A stretch of 8,034 nucleotides of DNA from CALWOS01 sp963595735 (lineage in GTDB: Bacteria > Bacillota > Clostridia > Oscillospirales > Oscillospiraceae), in the NCBI GenBank assembly GCA_963595735.1, contig CAVBJJ010000057.1:1-8034 (forward strand), written 5' to 3'. Each line of letters begins with the position of its first letter. Position 1 is the stretch's first letter. The position numbers and the translations under genes were made by a program. Of this stretch, positions 1-6,651 are shown piece after piece. Under the pieces are notes generated by a model. It did no database searches, was not told the origin of the DNA, and saw only the letters and a program-made list of their open reading frames with translations.

Positions 1-684
1 ACAAGTTTCATAATCTTCATCCTCCCATTCTTCTCGCACAGGCGTGTGCAGCTTTTTCTCAATGCTGTTTTCCTCATCCAAAAGCAGGTTATAGCCAAAC
101 CGATAATCATAGCGGTACAGTTTTCCCAGCAGGTCATTGATGATGATACGGCAAGCCAAAATGACACGGGTTTTATCCACCTGCATCAGCTGGTAGCGTT
201 GATAATTGCTGTAATATTCTTCATGACGGTGGGTATTGCTGACGGTATCTTCAAACAAAATATCTACTGCATCCTGACAACCATCCTCTTTTTCCCCCTC
301 CATACAGTTCAAAAGTTCCATTACCATAGGGAAGCTCTGTTCATCCATAGGAGCTTCTGCTGCAAGAAAACCGATCAGAGCAGATAAGAGCAGACATGCT
401 GCTGTCTGTTCCTGATCCGTCAAAACAGCCATTGTTTTCTCCACATTTGGCAGGATCTTTTCTTTCACAAAATCTGCCGCGTCACCGGAATAAAGCTGAC
501 GGATAGAATCTATGGACAATGAAACGGTCACGGTATCTAAGGAGAAATCAAAGGGGTCATCTTGCTTTGGCGTTCTCCGAAGTTTGTTTAACATAGTAGA
601 AAAAATATCGCCGCCAAAATACACGGCAATCACCAGTAAGTCAAAAACAGAAATCAGTTTAATAAATGTAATCAGAACACTCAT
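1..684 (-). CDS. Truncated gene: membrane-anchored protein resembling the VirD4/TraG all-alpha domain (5' part, 228 codons seen)
   Basis: The frame opens with ATG at 684, overlapping the previous stop as ATGA, and stays open for 228 codons to the window edge, so the C-terminus is missing. AAAGGA lies about 10 nt upstream of the start. Residues 3-32 are a hydrophobic helix, probably a membrane anchor, followed by basic LNKLRR. Residues 80-190 are mostly helical. They include SALIGFLAAEAPMDEQSFPM (101-120), then MELLNCME (122-129), D..AVDILFED (about 138-146), a Y..Y motif (158-161) and DKTRVILACR (170-179). From memory, this order (ALI-EAP--EQ-F then D-LF then Y--Y then K-T---I) is that of the all-alpha domain of CD1115-type VirD4/TraG coupling proteins. 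There is no Walker A or B in the visible part, so it is not a coupling protein fragment cut at the N-terminus: the gene has its own start and anchor. Function is unknown. The domain resemblance is an inference without alignment; the coding call is firm. Confidence 0.8.
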   Translation of the reverse strand, partial: MSVLITFIKLISVFDLLVIAVYFGGDIFSTMLNKLRRTPKQDDPFDFSLDTVTVSLSIDSIRQLYSGDAADFVKEKILPNVEKTMAVLTDQEQTAACLLLSALIGFLAAEAPMDEQSFPMVMELLNCMEGEKEDGCQDAVDILFEDTVSNTHRHEEYYSNYQRYQLMQVDKTRVILACRIIINDLLGKLYRYDYRFGYNLLLDEENSIEKKLHTPVREEWEDEDYETC

Positions 685-875
685 TTTTTTCGTTTCCTTT
701 CTTTAAGCCAGCGTTCCATCTCTCGATGGCAGATACCTACGCAGGGTCTTCCATAATTCCCGCAACCATAGCAGGGGTGGCTGTGGGGTAAAGAAGGAGG
801 ACGGGAAGTTTCCTTCCCGCCCTCCGGCCTGCGTGTCATCATGCGTTCATAGGGACTGTCTGTGAAACGGGTCAT
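681..875 (-). CDS. 64-aa cysteine-motif protein of unknown function
   Basis: The start ATG (875-873) overlaps the stop of the upstream DUF4366 gene as ATGA, and its own stop (683-681) overlaps the next start in the same way. This double coupling is the main reason to accept it as translated. A weak GAGGA lies about 9 nt upstream. The protein is basic and Pro/Arg-rich for the first 30 residues. It then has C35-x2-C38-x6-C45-x3-C49 followed at once by H50, with H31 and H33 nearby, and ends in a Lys/Arg-rich tail (KERKRKK). There is no signal peptide or membrane helix. The Cys/His spacing could bind zinc or another metal, and the basic ends could bind nucleic acid; both are inferences. It does not match the longer Cys_rich_VLP family that I remember from similar elements. 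A strong RNA hairpin is embedded in its coding sequence (796-825). Confidence 0.75.
   Translation of the reverse strand: MTRFTDSPYERMMTRRPEGGKETSRPPSLPHSHPCYGCGNYGRPCVGICHREMERWLKERKRKK
796..825 (-). other. Strong RNA hairpin with GAAA tetraloop inside the small cysteine gene
   Basis: On the sense (minus) strand the arm GGAGGGCGGGAAG (825-813) can pair with CTTCCCGTCCTCC (808-796) across the loop GAAA (812-809). This gives 13 pairs, one of them a G·U wobble (820 with 801). The wobble pairs only in the sense transcript; on the other strand it would be an A/C mismatch. GNRA tetraloops are known to stabilise stems. The stem is followed by TTCTTTACCCC, which is only partly T-rich, so this would be a poor intrinsic terminator. 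It encodes part of the Pro/Arg-rich segment (about residues 17-27) of the cysteine protein. It could be an attenuator, a processing or RNA-stability site, or a protein-binding site. Confidence 0.55.
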
Positions 876-1627
876 TTCACACTGTCCTCATCATCTTCTT
901 CTGTGCTGCCCCCGTCAGCGTCCGACTCCTCATCCTCGGTTTCCCATTCCTCGGAATCTTCCTCGCCATAATCATAATCGTCCAGACTGTCATTGCCCTT
1001 GGTCTTAGGCTTGTTCTTAACGAGCTTCAAGTAGGCAAATACGCCACCGCCTCCCAGCAGAGCCAGCAAAAGGACTATCGCAGCCGGGTTCAATCCGGCA
1101 GGCTTCTCTTTTTCCGGTTCCGATGTTTCTGCCGGAGGTTCCGGTGCTTTGCCCGTACATTTACTCTTATCAGTTGCGCAGACCGGGCAGGCCGTATTGA
1201 CTGCCCCTGCTTCACATTTTGTTGAACAGCTACACACAGCAGCTGGCTCCTCTTTGACATTTTCATCTTCCATCAGTGCCATCAAATCCGCTTCATCCAC
1301 CTGATTCAGAAAGTGAACAGCAGTCTTTTTATCCTCATTAGCCCTGTCAATCAAAATGTAAAAATAGTTGCCAGCCTTGGTGGTAACGGTAATGAGCTGC
1401 TTATTGCCACCAAAATCATCCACCAGAGCGGCATTGCCATCTGGTGTAAGTGCCGGTGCCGGTTCTGTTTCTTCCACAATCACATTGCTGTCATTGGTAG
1501 AATCCTCTGCCGGTGCCGCCGGAGCCTGTTCTGACCCCTGTGCGAAAGCAGGGATCGTAAAGCCAAATGCCACAACCATTGTCAGGCAAAGGGCGGAAAG
1601 TGTTTTGCAAATTCTTTTATTCTTCAT
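872..1627 (-). CDS. DUF4366 (CD1107-type) secreted, membrane-anchored mobile-element protein
   Basis: This 251-aa protein belongs to a family found next to the cell-wall hydrolase in Tn1549/CTn-type elements; its molecular role is not known. A Sec signal peptide occupies residues 1-29 (MKNKR, a hydrophobic core, then PAFA with likely cleavage before Q30). The extracytoplasmic part has the conserved stretch around residues 78-116 (ITVTTKAGNYFYILIDRA onward). It then has a six-cysteine cluster: C132-x-C134-x3-C138-x8-C147-x2-C150-x6-C157. A Pro/Glu-rich linker leads to one transmembrane helix (about 180-203), then KLVKNKPKTK and a cytoplasmic tail of about 40 residues dominated by Asp and Glu. 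AGGAGG lies 9 nt before the ATG. The start overlaps the end of the DUF4315 gene by 11 nt, and the stop overlaps the next ATG. The family call is from memory of the architecture and neighbourhood. Confidence 0.88.
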   Translation of the reverse strand: MKNKRICKTLSALCLTMVVAFGFTIPAFAQGSEQAPAAPAEDSTNDSNVIVEETEPAPALTPDGNAALVDDFGGNKQLITVTTKAGNYFYILIDRANEDKKTAVHFLNQVDEADLMALMEDENVKEEPAAVCSCSTKCEAGAVNTACPVCATDKSKCTGKAPEPPAETSEPEKEKPAGLNPAAIVLLLALLGGGGVFAYLKLVKNKPKTKGNDSLDDYDYGEEDSEEWETEDEESDADGGSTEEDDEDSVK

Positions 1628-1874
1628 AAGCGGTAGCCTCCTGATTATTTGATTCCGACAGTACCGTATCTCTGCCGTGGTTCATTCCACCGGAAAGCAT
1701 AGCGTTCAGCTGTGCTGGAGTCATGCGTAACGCACGAACCATCTGAACGATTTCCAGATTCTCTGCCTCCGTTTTCTGTGCTTCCAGGGTCTTGAGCTTT
1801 TCCTGATATTCCGCAATCTTCTCACGGGTTTTCTCAATTTCCTGGTCGATACGTTCAATTTTGTTTTTTGCCAT
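1617..1874 (-). CDS. DUF4315-family small coiled-coil protein
   Basis: An 85-aa cytoplasmic protein with no signal or membrane segment. Residues 2-46 are highly charged with regular hydrophobic spacing (IERIDQEIEKTREKIAEYQ, then LKTLEAQK), as in a coiled coil. A short helical motif follows (VRALRMTPAQLNAML, about 46-60), then a polar tail. DUF4315 proteins of this size and pattern sit between the CD1108-type hydrolase and the DUF4366 protein in related elements, as here. AAGGAG lies 9 nt before the ATG. There is a 28-nt gap after the CHAP gene, and the last 11 nt overlap the DUF4366 gene, which implies coupled translation. The exact role is unknown. It may be a small structural or adaptor subunit of the mating machinery, but nothing in the sequence proves this. 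Confidence 0.88.
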   Translation of the reverse strand: MAKNKIERIDQEIEKTREKIAEYQEKLKTLEAQKTEAENLEIVQMVRALRMTPAQLNAMLSGGMNHGRDTVLSESNNQEATAYEE

Positions 1875-1902
1875 AACCGTTCACTCCTTTCCACAAAGTC
1901 TG

Positions 1903-3708
1903 TTACCAGTTCATCAGACCATAGCCTTTGATGCATTCATAATTCAAATCGTAGCTCTTAATTTTGCAGGCATCCCCGGAATTGCCTTCCACCGTATAAA
2001 CACGGCTGCCATCCGTACCGATCACGATACCCACATGGTCTGCTGTCCCATCCAAATCCCAGTCAAAGAAAATTGCATCTCCGGGAGCCAGATTGTTATA
2101 GCCTCTTGCACCCCATTGTCCATGAGACTGGAACCACGGAACCCCTTGCCACTCACAGCCAGCAAAGCGCGGCTCACTTTTTCCAGCCTGGTTATAACAC
2201 CAGGATACAAAGCAGGCGCACCACTCCACGCGGCTGTCAAAGCCATACCAGCTCCAATAAGGATAGCCGCCCACATTGCCGACCTGACGCTTGGCCAGCT
2301 CCACCAACTGCGGATTTCCGGGACGGGTTCCATTTACGAACTGTACACCGGTCAAGTCCTCGGAATTGCTCATGTCAGGGGAACCACCGCCAAACAACAG
2401 CGGCTTATTGCCCATGGTCTGCCGGTAAACCGAATTGCTCATGTCAGGGGAACCGCCGCCAAACAACAGCGGCTTATTGCCCATGGTCTGCCGGTAAACC
2501 TGATACATTTCCATCTGCTCCGGGGTCAGTAACTCCGACGCCACAGCGGAAATGGGCTTGCTGGTGAGTTTCACATTCAAAATGTAATACTCATAGGGGA
2601 CTTCTTCTGAGGTGGTCTCGCCGGTCTCCGGGTCGGTGGAGGTCTCCGTGCGGTAGCGAATCTCCACTTCCTCAGTAAGCGTCAGCTGATACTGTGCTGC
2701 AAACACACGCGCCAGCTCTGCCTGAGCGCTCTGCCGGGTGTAACCTTGCAAGACAGCAGACAGAAATGCTGCCAGCTCATGAGGGTCATGGCCGATCATA
2801 CCAAGGTCATAGCGATACTCGTCATACCCTGGGTGGCTGCTTTCAATGTTGTCGATTTCCTCCTGCAACTGGGCTTCTCTGGCTGTATAATCTGCCTCCA
2901 CCGCCAGCATTTCCGGGTCATCCGACGGATAAGTGGTGCCGGAGAGAACGGAACCGATGCTCTGCGCCATCATGGAGCAGGAGGACATGGTATTCATCAG
3001 CATACAGGTAATGAGGAACAAAACCCCTGCAATCAGGAAACCCTTCTTGTGACGCATGACGAACGCCCCTGCCTGCTGTGCCTTTTCTTTTACCGTCCTT
3101 GCGGCTTTTCCGGTTTTGGACGCAGCCTGGGCGGTATTTCCGGCAGTCTGACTGGCGTGTTTGGCGGCGGCATACTGCTTTTTAATGGCCTGCTTTTGCT
3201 GCCAGCGGGAAAACGGATTGCTGGCAAACTGGGGATTTTCCTGCAAAGATTTCTGGTACAGAACATTTATATTTGCCTTTTCCAGTTGACGCTCTGCCTG
3301 AGCTGCTTTGCGGTACGGCTTCAGCTTGTGGCTGCGATAGCCCTCCCGCACCAGATAAGCGCCGGTCTCCACCGCTTTCTCGGACTTGTGGGCGCTTTCC
3401 ACGCCCACATTGTCCTGCTCTGTTTCCCGGATCTCTTTGTGGAGCTTGCCCGGAACCAGATGGACGGGAGCTTCCCTGACTCCTTGAGAAACTTTGGAAG
3501 GTGGCTTTTTCTTGTCCTCAAAGGTCAGCTGCGAGGTCTTTTTTCCGGTATCCGGGTCAATGACCGTCTGCCTGACCTTTTTCTTTGGGATATTGGCCTG
3601 CGCCTTATCTGCTCTGGCCGCAGCTTTCTCCGCTTTACGGATCGGCTTTTCCAGTGCAGGGTCAGACCGTTCCTCATCAGTAAAGCGCAGACGCGGTTCC
3701 TTATTCAA
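1903..3708 (-). CDS. CD1108-type conjugation cell-wall hydrolase with C-terminal CHAP domain
   Basis: A 601-aa bitopic membrane protein that should open peptidoglycan for the mating channel. Residues 1-220 are cytoplasmic, very rich in Lys, Arg and Ala, and include the family-typical opening PRLRFTDEERSDPALEKPIR and ETEQDNVGVESAHKSEKAVE. A transmembrane helix spans about 223-240, after a basic RHKK. The outer part has a coiled region (about 265-290), a helical/strand domain (about 300-400), a linker and then a CHAP domain (about 465-601). The catalytic triad candidates are C497 in VEWCACFVSW, H558 in DHVGIV and E574 in TVEGNSGD. The start is TTG at 3708, the only in-frame start that keeps the conserved N-terminus; GGGGGA lies 5 nt upstream. 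It overlaps the CD1109-position gene by 8 nt. Residues 404-426 are exactly repeated at 427-449, in the linker just before the CHAP domain. Other family members, as I recall, end in NlpC/P60 instead. Confidence 0.92.
   Translation of the reverse strand: MNKEPRLRFTDEERSDPALEKPIRKAEKAAARADKAQANIPKKKVRQTVIDPDTGKKTSQLTFEDKKKPPSKVSQGVREAPVHLVPGKLHKEIRETEQDNVGVESAHKSEKAVETGAYLVREGYRSHKLKPYRKAAQAERQLEKANINVLYQKSLQENPQFASNPFSRWQQKQAIKKQYAAAKHASQTAGNTAQAASKTGKAARTVKEKAQQAGAFVMRHKKGFLIAGVLFLITCMLMNTMSSCSMMAQSIGSVLSGTTYPSDDPEMLAVEADYTAREAQLQEEIDNIESSHPGYDEYRYDLGMIGHDPHELAAFLSAVLQGYTRQSAQAELARVFAAQYQLTLTEEVEIRYRTETSTDPETGETTSEEVPYEYYILNVKLTSKPISAVASELLTPEQMEMYQVYRQTMGNKPLLFGGGSPDMSNSVYRQTMGNKPLLFGGGSPDMSNSEDLTGVQFVNGTRPGNPQLVELAKRQVGNVGGYPYWSWYGFDSRVEWCACFVSWCYNQAGKSEPRFAGCEWQGVPWFQSHGQWGARGYNNLAPGDAIFFDWDLDGTADHVGIVIGTDGSRVYTVEGNSGDACKIKSYDLNYECIKGYGLMNW
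2363..2500. repeat. Two tandem 69-bp copies in the CHAP hydrolase gene
   Basis: Copies lie at 2363-2431 and 2432-2500. They differ at a single position (2386 A versus 2455 G), which changes a Gly codon from GGT to GGC on the coding strand and so is silent. The period is 23 codons, so the frame is kept. The repeated peptide starts VYRQTMGNKP and ends SPDMSNS. It lies at the junction between the conserved family body and the catalytic domain. Confidence 0.97.
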
Positions 3709-4084
3709 ACCATTCCCCCAGCATGAGGGAGGACATCATGTAGTGCAGCTCTGCATAAATGGCCATTCCCACCGGATCGTTGAACATACAGCCGGACAGG
3801 TAGGCATAAAACTGTGCCACCACATCGGACAGGATCTTCGCTTCGGTTCCTTCCAGAATCAGGCCGCCCATACCTTCTTTAGCACGAACGGCACTCCAGA
3901 CCTCTGCCAGACGGAGAAGCCCCACCTGACCGGTCTCATTCAGTTCGGCTGCCTGATCTGCCGCCGTGCGGCACTCACTTACCGCATCGGCCATGACCGT
4001 AAGCAGCTGGCTGCGCTGGGCATTTACCGCCCTGTCAAAAAACATCAGCGGGTTTTTATTCAAAATGTTGGGGTTCATCATCAT
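3701..4084 (-). CDS. CD1109-position conjugation-module protein, possibly DUF3851
   Basis: A 126-127 aa protein, mostly helical and without a clear signal peptide or transmembrane segment. Visible features are the opening NPNILNKNPLMFFDRAVNAQ, a helical middle rich in Ala and Glu, and a C-terminal stretch with YAYLSGCMFNDPVGMAIYAE. The gene sits between VirB4 and the cell-wall hydrolase, a position filled by a conserved small protein in related elements. I believe that family is DUF3851, but I am not certain. Three in-frame ATGs follow one another (4084, 4081, 4078). The AAGGAGG at 4095-4089 is 4, 7 and 10 nt from them, so 4081 is the best spaced; the first overlaps the VirB4 stop as ATGA. 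The end overlaps the CHAP gene by 8 nt. The role is unknown; a cytoplasmic partner of VirB4 is one possibility. Confidence 0.85.
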   Translation of the reverse strand: MMMNPNILNKNPLMFFDRAVNAQRSQLLTVMADAVSECRTAADQAAELNETGQVGLLRLAEVWSAVRAKEGMGGLILEGTEAKILSDVVAQFYAYLSGCMFNDPVGMAIYAELHYMMSSLMLGEWFE

Positions 4085-6651
4085 TCATCCTCCTTCTTTT
4101 TCAGTTCCTGGGGTTTGGTGGTCATAATGCGGTAAAGCTCGGTATTCTTCGGGAAGTGATCCACGAAAGGCAGGATTGTAGAGCCATAGAACAGCAGGCC
4201 CTCGCCCTCACCGGAGTGGGTCACATAAGATAACTGGTGTGTGGAAATGCCCAGCTGCTTGGCGAGAATCTGACGGTCTCCGCCTGCCTGGTTGAGCATA
4301 TACTCGCCCTCACCGGAGTGGGTCACATAGCTAAGCTGGTGCGTGGAAATCCCCAGTTGCTTCGCCAAAATCTGACGGTCTCCGCCTGCCTGGTTAAGCA
4401 TATACACGAAGTCCGAGTTTTCAAAGATGTTCTCTACTTCGCGGCTGCTCAAAAGGTCTTTGACATTCTGGGTGATACCTGTCGGAATACCGCCCCATTT
4501 TCTGAATCGCTTCCAGATTTCCACCGTATAGGCGGCGGTCTGCTCCTCCTTCAAAAGCAGGTGCATCTCGTCGATGTAGTAGCGGGTAGACTTGTGAGCG
4601 GCACGGTTGATGGTGACACGGTTCCACACCTGATCCTGAACTACCAGCATTCCGATTTTTTTAAGCTGCTTGCCCAGTTCCTTGATGTCATAGCAGACAA
4701 TCCGGTTATCAATGTCCACATTGCTCTGATGATTGAACACATTCAACGAACCCGTTACATAGATTTCCAATGCCGTTGCAATGTACTGAGCTTCTTTTTC
4801 TTCCTGCTCCCGCAGCAAGTTATAAAGGTCCTCCAAAATCGGCATATTCTCTGGCTTTGGGTCATTGAGATATTCGTTGTAAACCAGCCGTACACAACGG
4901 TCAATGATGGTTTTCTGCACCGGCTGCAAGCCCTCCTTACCGCCCACGATCAGCTCACACAAGCTGAGGATAAAGTCAGACTTGAGTGACAGCGGGCTTT
5001 CATCATCCGAATAGTCCAGATTCAGATCCATCGGATTGATATAGTTGGTTGAAGTAGGTGAGATCTTGATGACCTGCCCATGCAGACGCTCAACAAGAGG
5101 TGCGTACTCCGCTTCCGGGTCACAGATAATGACATCATCACTGGTAAGCAAAAAGCAGTTGGCAATTTCTCGTTTTGCGCTGAAGGACTTACCGGAACCC
5201 GGCGTACCCAGAATCAGGCCGTTGGGGTTTTTCAGCAGCTTTCTGTCCACCATGATGAGGTTGTTGGACAGACCATTGATGCCGTAGTACAGAGCTTCTT
5301 TCCCGTTCTGGAACAGTTCCTGCGTAGTAAAGGGCACAAAGATAGCTGTGGAACTGGTGGTCAGTCCTCGCTGAATCTCAATCTGATTGAGACCCAGAGG
5401 CAGACAGCTCATCAGCCCTTCTTCCTGCTGGAAGTCCAGCCTGGTCAGCTGACAGTTATACTTCTGGGCAATAGAGCCTGCCTGAAAGATGTTGTTGCCA
5501 AGCTGACGGGGATTGTCCGCTGTGTTCAGCACCAGAAAGGTCAAAAGGAACATTCTCTCGTTGCGGCTCTGCAAATCCTGCAAGAGTTTTTTCGCTTCAC
5601 TGCCGTAGGTAGCAAGGTCAGATGGAATGATGTCCATGTCGTATCCGGCACGGACTGCTTTTTTCTGTTCCTCGATCTTGCTGCGGTCCAGGTCGGTAAT
5701 CTTTCGCTTTACCGTTTTGATGGCTTTCACCTGATCCACCGACTGAATGTGCATACTCACAATGAGCGAGCTTTCCATATCCAGAAAATCAGCCAACAGT
5801 CGGTCATTCAGCTCCGGTGCGAGAATCTGCAAAAAAGAAACAGCCCCGTATTTCTTGCCCATACGGAACTGCTTGCCGGTGCGGAACTCAAAGGAGCTTG
5901 GTGCAATAAAATCCTTTGTGGACAGACCGGAAGGAGCCAGCCAGTCCCATTCAAACTGAAACGGGAGTTGTTCATCCATGTGGAATACCGCATGAAGCTG
6001 AAAAAGCCTTTCTTTACCGTCCAGCGTTCTGGCAGCTACACCAAGACGCTTGAAGTTATTAAGTATATCTGTCTCAATACGCTCCAGACGGGGCTTGGCG
6101 GCTTTGATGCTGTCCGCGTCGATACCAAAGGTCAGATATTTGGTCTTGATGAGACCGTTGTTACCTCTGGCCAGCTGATTTTGCAGCATTGTGGTGTATT
6201 CCTCGCGGATACTGTCAAAGGCGTCCCTCTGGGGCGGGATGGAAATGGAGTTAGCAAAGGTCTCCTCCGATGCCGCAAGGTTCAAAAAAGACAGCTGGAA
6301 ATGAATCGAGCTGTCAAAATAATTGAGGAAATCACACCAACCCTCAAAGATTGCCGTCTTATCTTCGTTTTGGGAGAGCTGATAGTTGATGTCCTGAAAC
6401 TGGATGGTCTTTGTGTAGTGGCTGTCCGATATGCGGCAGATTCCGTCCGGCCACATCCGTTCATAAGGGATACTGTCCTGCGCAGATTTTTCTTTTTTGT
6501 CCGTGCGGTTAGCGCGGGCAATGGCCGCTTCGATCTGCTTCTTATCGGCACGGGACAGTTTTTTCTTTGTCTTTACCGGCTGCACAGTTTTTTCCTCGGT
6601 TTTTCCGAACATCCGATGCAGCCATTTTTTTATTGCGGTGAACAATGTCAT
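4081..6651 (-). CDS. virB4: VirB4-like conjugation ATPase (CD1110/TraE type) with internal 34-aa duplication
   Basis: This is the motor ATPase of the type IV secretion channel, acting at the inner face of the membrane; 856 aa including a 34-aa duplication. The N-terminus is Lys-rich (about 1-55). The VirB4 N-terminal domain follows (about 60-440), then the RecA-like ATPase. Walker A is GTPGSGKS at 482-489, with CDPEAEY at 510-516 and Walker B as YYIDEMHLLL at 691-700 (D694, E695). A Gln motif, TGITQNVKDLL, follows at about 724-734. Just after it, residues 750-783 are repeated exactly at 784-817, then the normal C-terminal part (GLLFYGSTILPFVDHF) continues. A usual family member would have one copy, so this insertion sits in the ATPase C-terminal lobe and may harm folding. 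AAGGAGG (6661-6655) is only 3 nt from the ATG but 9 nt from TTG codon 3 (6645), which may be the true start. The gene overlaps the PrgI gene by 110 nt. Confidence 0.95.
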   Translation of the reverse strand: MTLFTAIKKWLHRMFGKTEEKTVQPVKTKKKLSRADKKQIEAAIARANRTDKKEKSAQDSIPYERMWPDGICRISDSHYTKTIQFQDINYQLSQNEDKTAIFEGWCDFLNYFDSSIHFQLSFLNLAASEETFANSISIPPQRDAFDSIREEYTTMLQNQLARGNNGLIKTKYLTFGIDADSIKAAKPRLERIETDILNNFKRLGVAARTLDGKERLFQLHAVFHMDEQLPFQFEWDWLAPSGLSTKDFIAPSSFEFRTGKQFRMGKKYGAVSFLQILAPELNDRLLADFLDMESSLIVSMHIQSVDQVKAIKTVKRKITDLDRSKIEEQKKAVRAGYDMDIIPSDLATYGSEAKKLLQDLQSRNERMFLLTFLVLNTADNPRQLGNNIFQAGSIAQKYNCQLTRLDFQQEEGLMSCLPLGLNQIEIQRGLTTSSTAIFVPFTTQELFQNGKEALYYGINGLSNNLIMVDRKLLKNPNGLILGTPGSGKSFSAKREIANCFLLTSDDVIICDPEAEYAPLVERLHGQVIKISPTSTNYINPMDLNLDYSDDESPLSLKSDFILSLCELIVGGKEGLQPVQKTIIDRCVRLVYNEYLNDPKPENMPILEDLYNLLREQEEKEAQYIATALEIYVTGSLNVFNHQSNVDIDNRIVCYDIKELGKQLKKIGMLVVQDQVWNRVTINRAAHKSTRYYIDEMHLLLKEEQTAAYTVEIWKRFRKWGGIPTGITQNVKDLLSSREVENIFENSDFVYMLNQAGGDRQILAKQLGISTHQLSYVTHSGEGEYMLNQAGGDRQILAKQLGISTHQLSYVTHSGEGEGLLFYGSTILPFVDHFPKNTELYRIMTTKPQELKKKEDE
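4201..4404. repeat. Two tandem 102-bp copies in virB4, 12 silent differences
   Basis: Copies lie at 4201-4302 and 4303-4404, with a period of 34 codons. The encoded peptides (YMLNQAGGDR to THSGEGE) are identical. The DNA differs at 12 positions in 8 codons, all synonymous. The differences include Leu CTC/TTG, Leu TTA/CTT and Ser TCT/AGC, the last needing more than one base change. The first 27 nt are identical, and differences cluster in the middle. Confidence 0.97.

Noticed and set aside
46..387. Plus-strand 113-codon frame near the left edge
   Set aside because: The minus strand is continuously open from 684 to 1 with a coupled start and family-like helical motifs, so the plus-strand frame is a shadow.
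796..825. Reading the GAAA hairpin as an ordinary intrinsic terminator
   Set aside because: The tract after the stem (TTCTTTACCCC) is short and interrupted, and coupled genes continue on both sides.
1861..2532. Plus-strand open frame containing two copies of a short peptide (HVRGTTAKQQ / HVRGTAAKQQ)
   Set aside because: The peptide repeat is only the 69-bp duplication of the CHAP gene read in the wrong strand; the residue change there reflects the silent change on the coding strand.
2746..3726. A 326-codon plus-strand open frame opposite the CHAP hydrolase gene
   Set aside because: It is a shadow of the minus-strand gene: Cys/Leu/Phe-rich, low-plausibility composition, no recognisable motif.
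2363..4404. Reading the tandem repeats as a CRISPR array, att sites or insertion-sequence target duplications
   Set aside because: There are only two adjacent copies at each place, with no spacers, no integrase or transposase, and both units are in-frame coding sequence.
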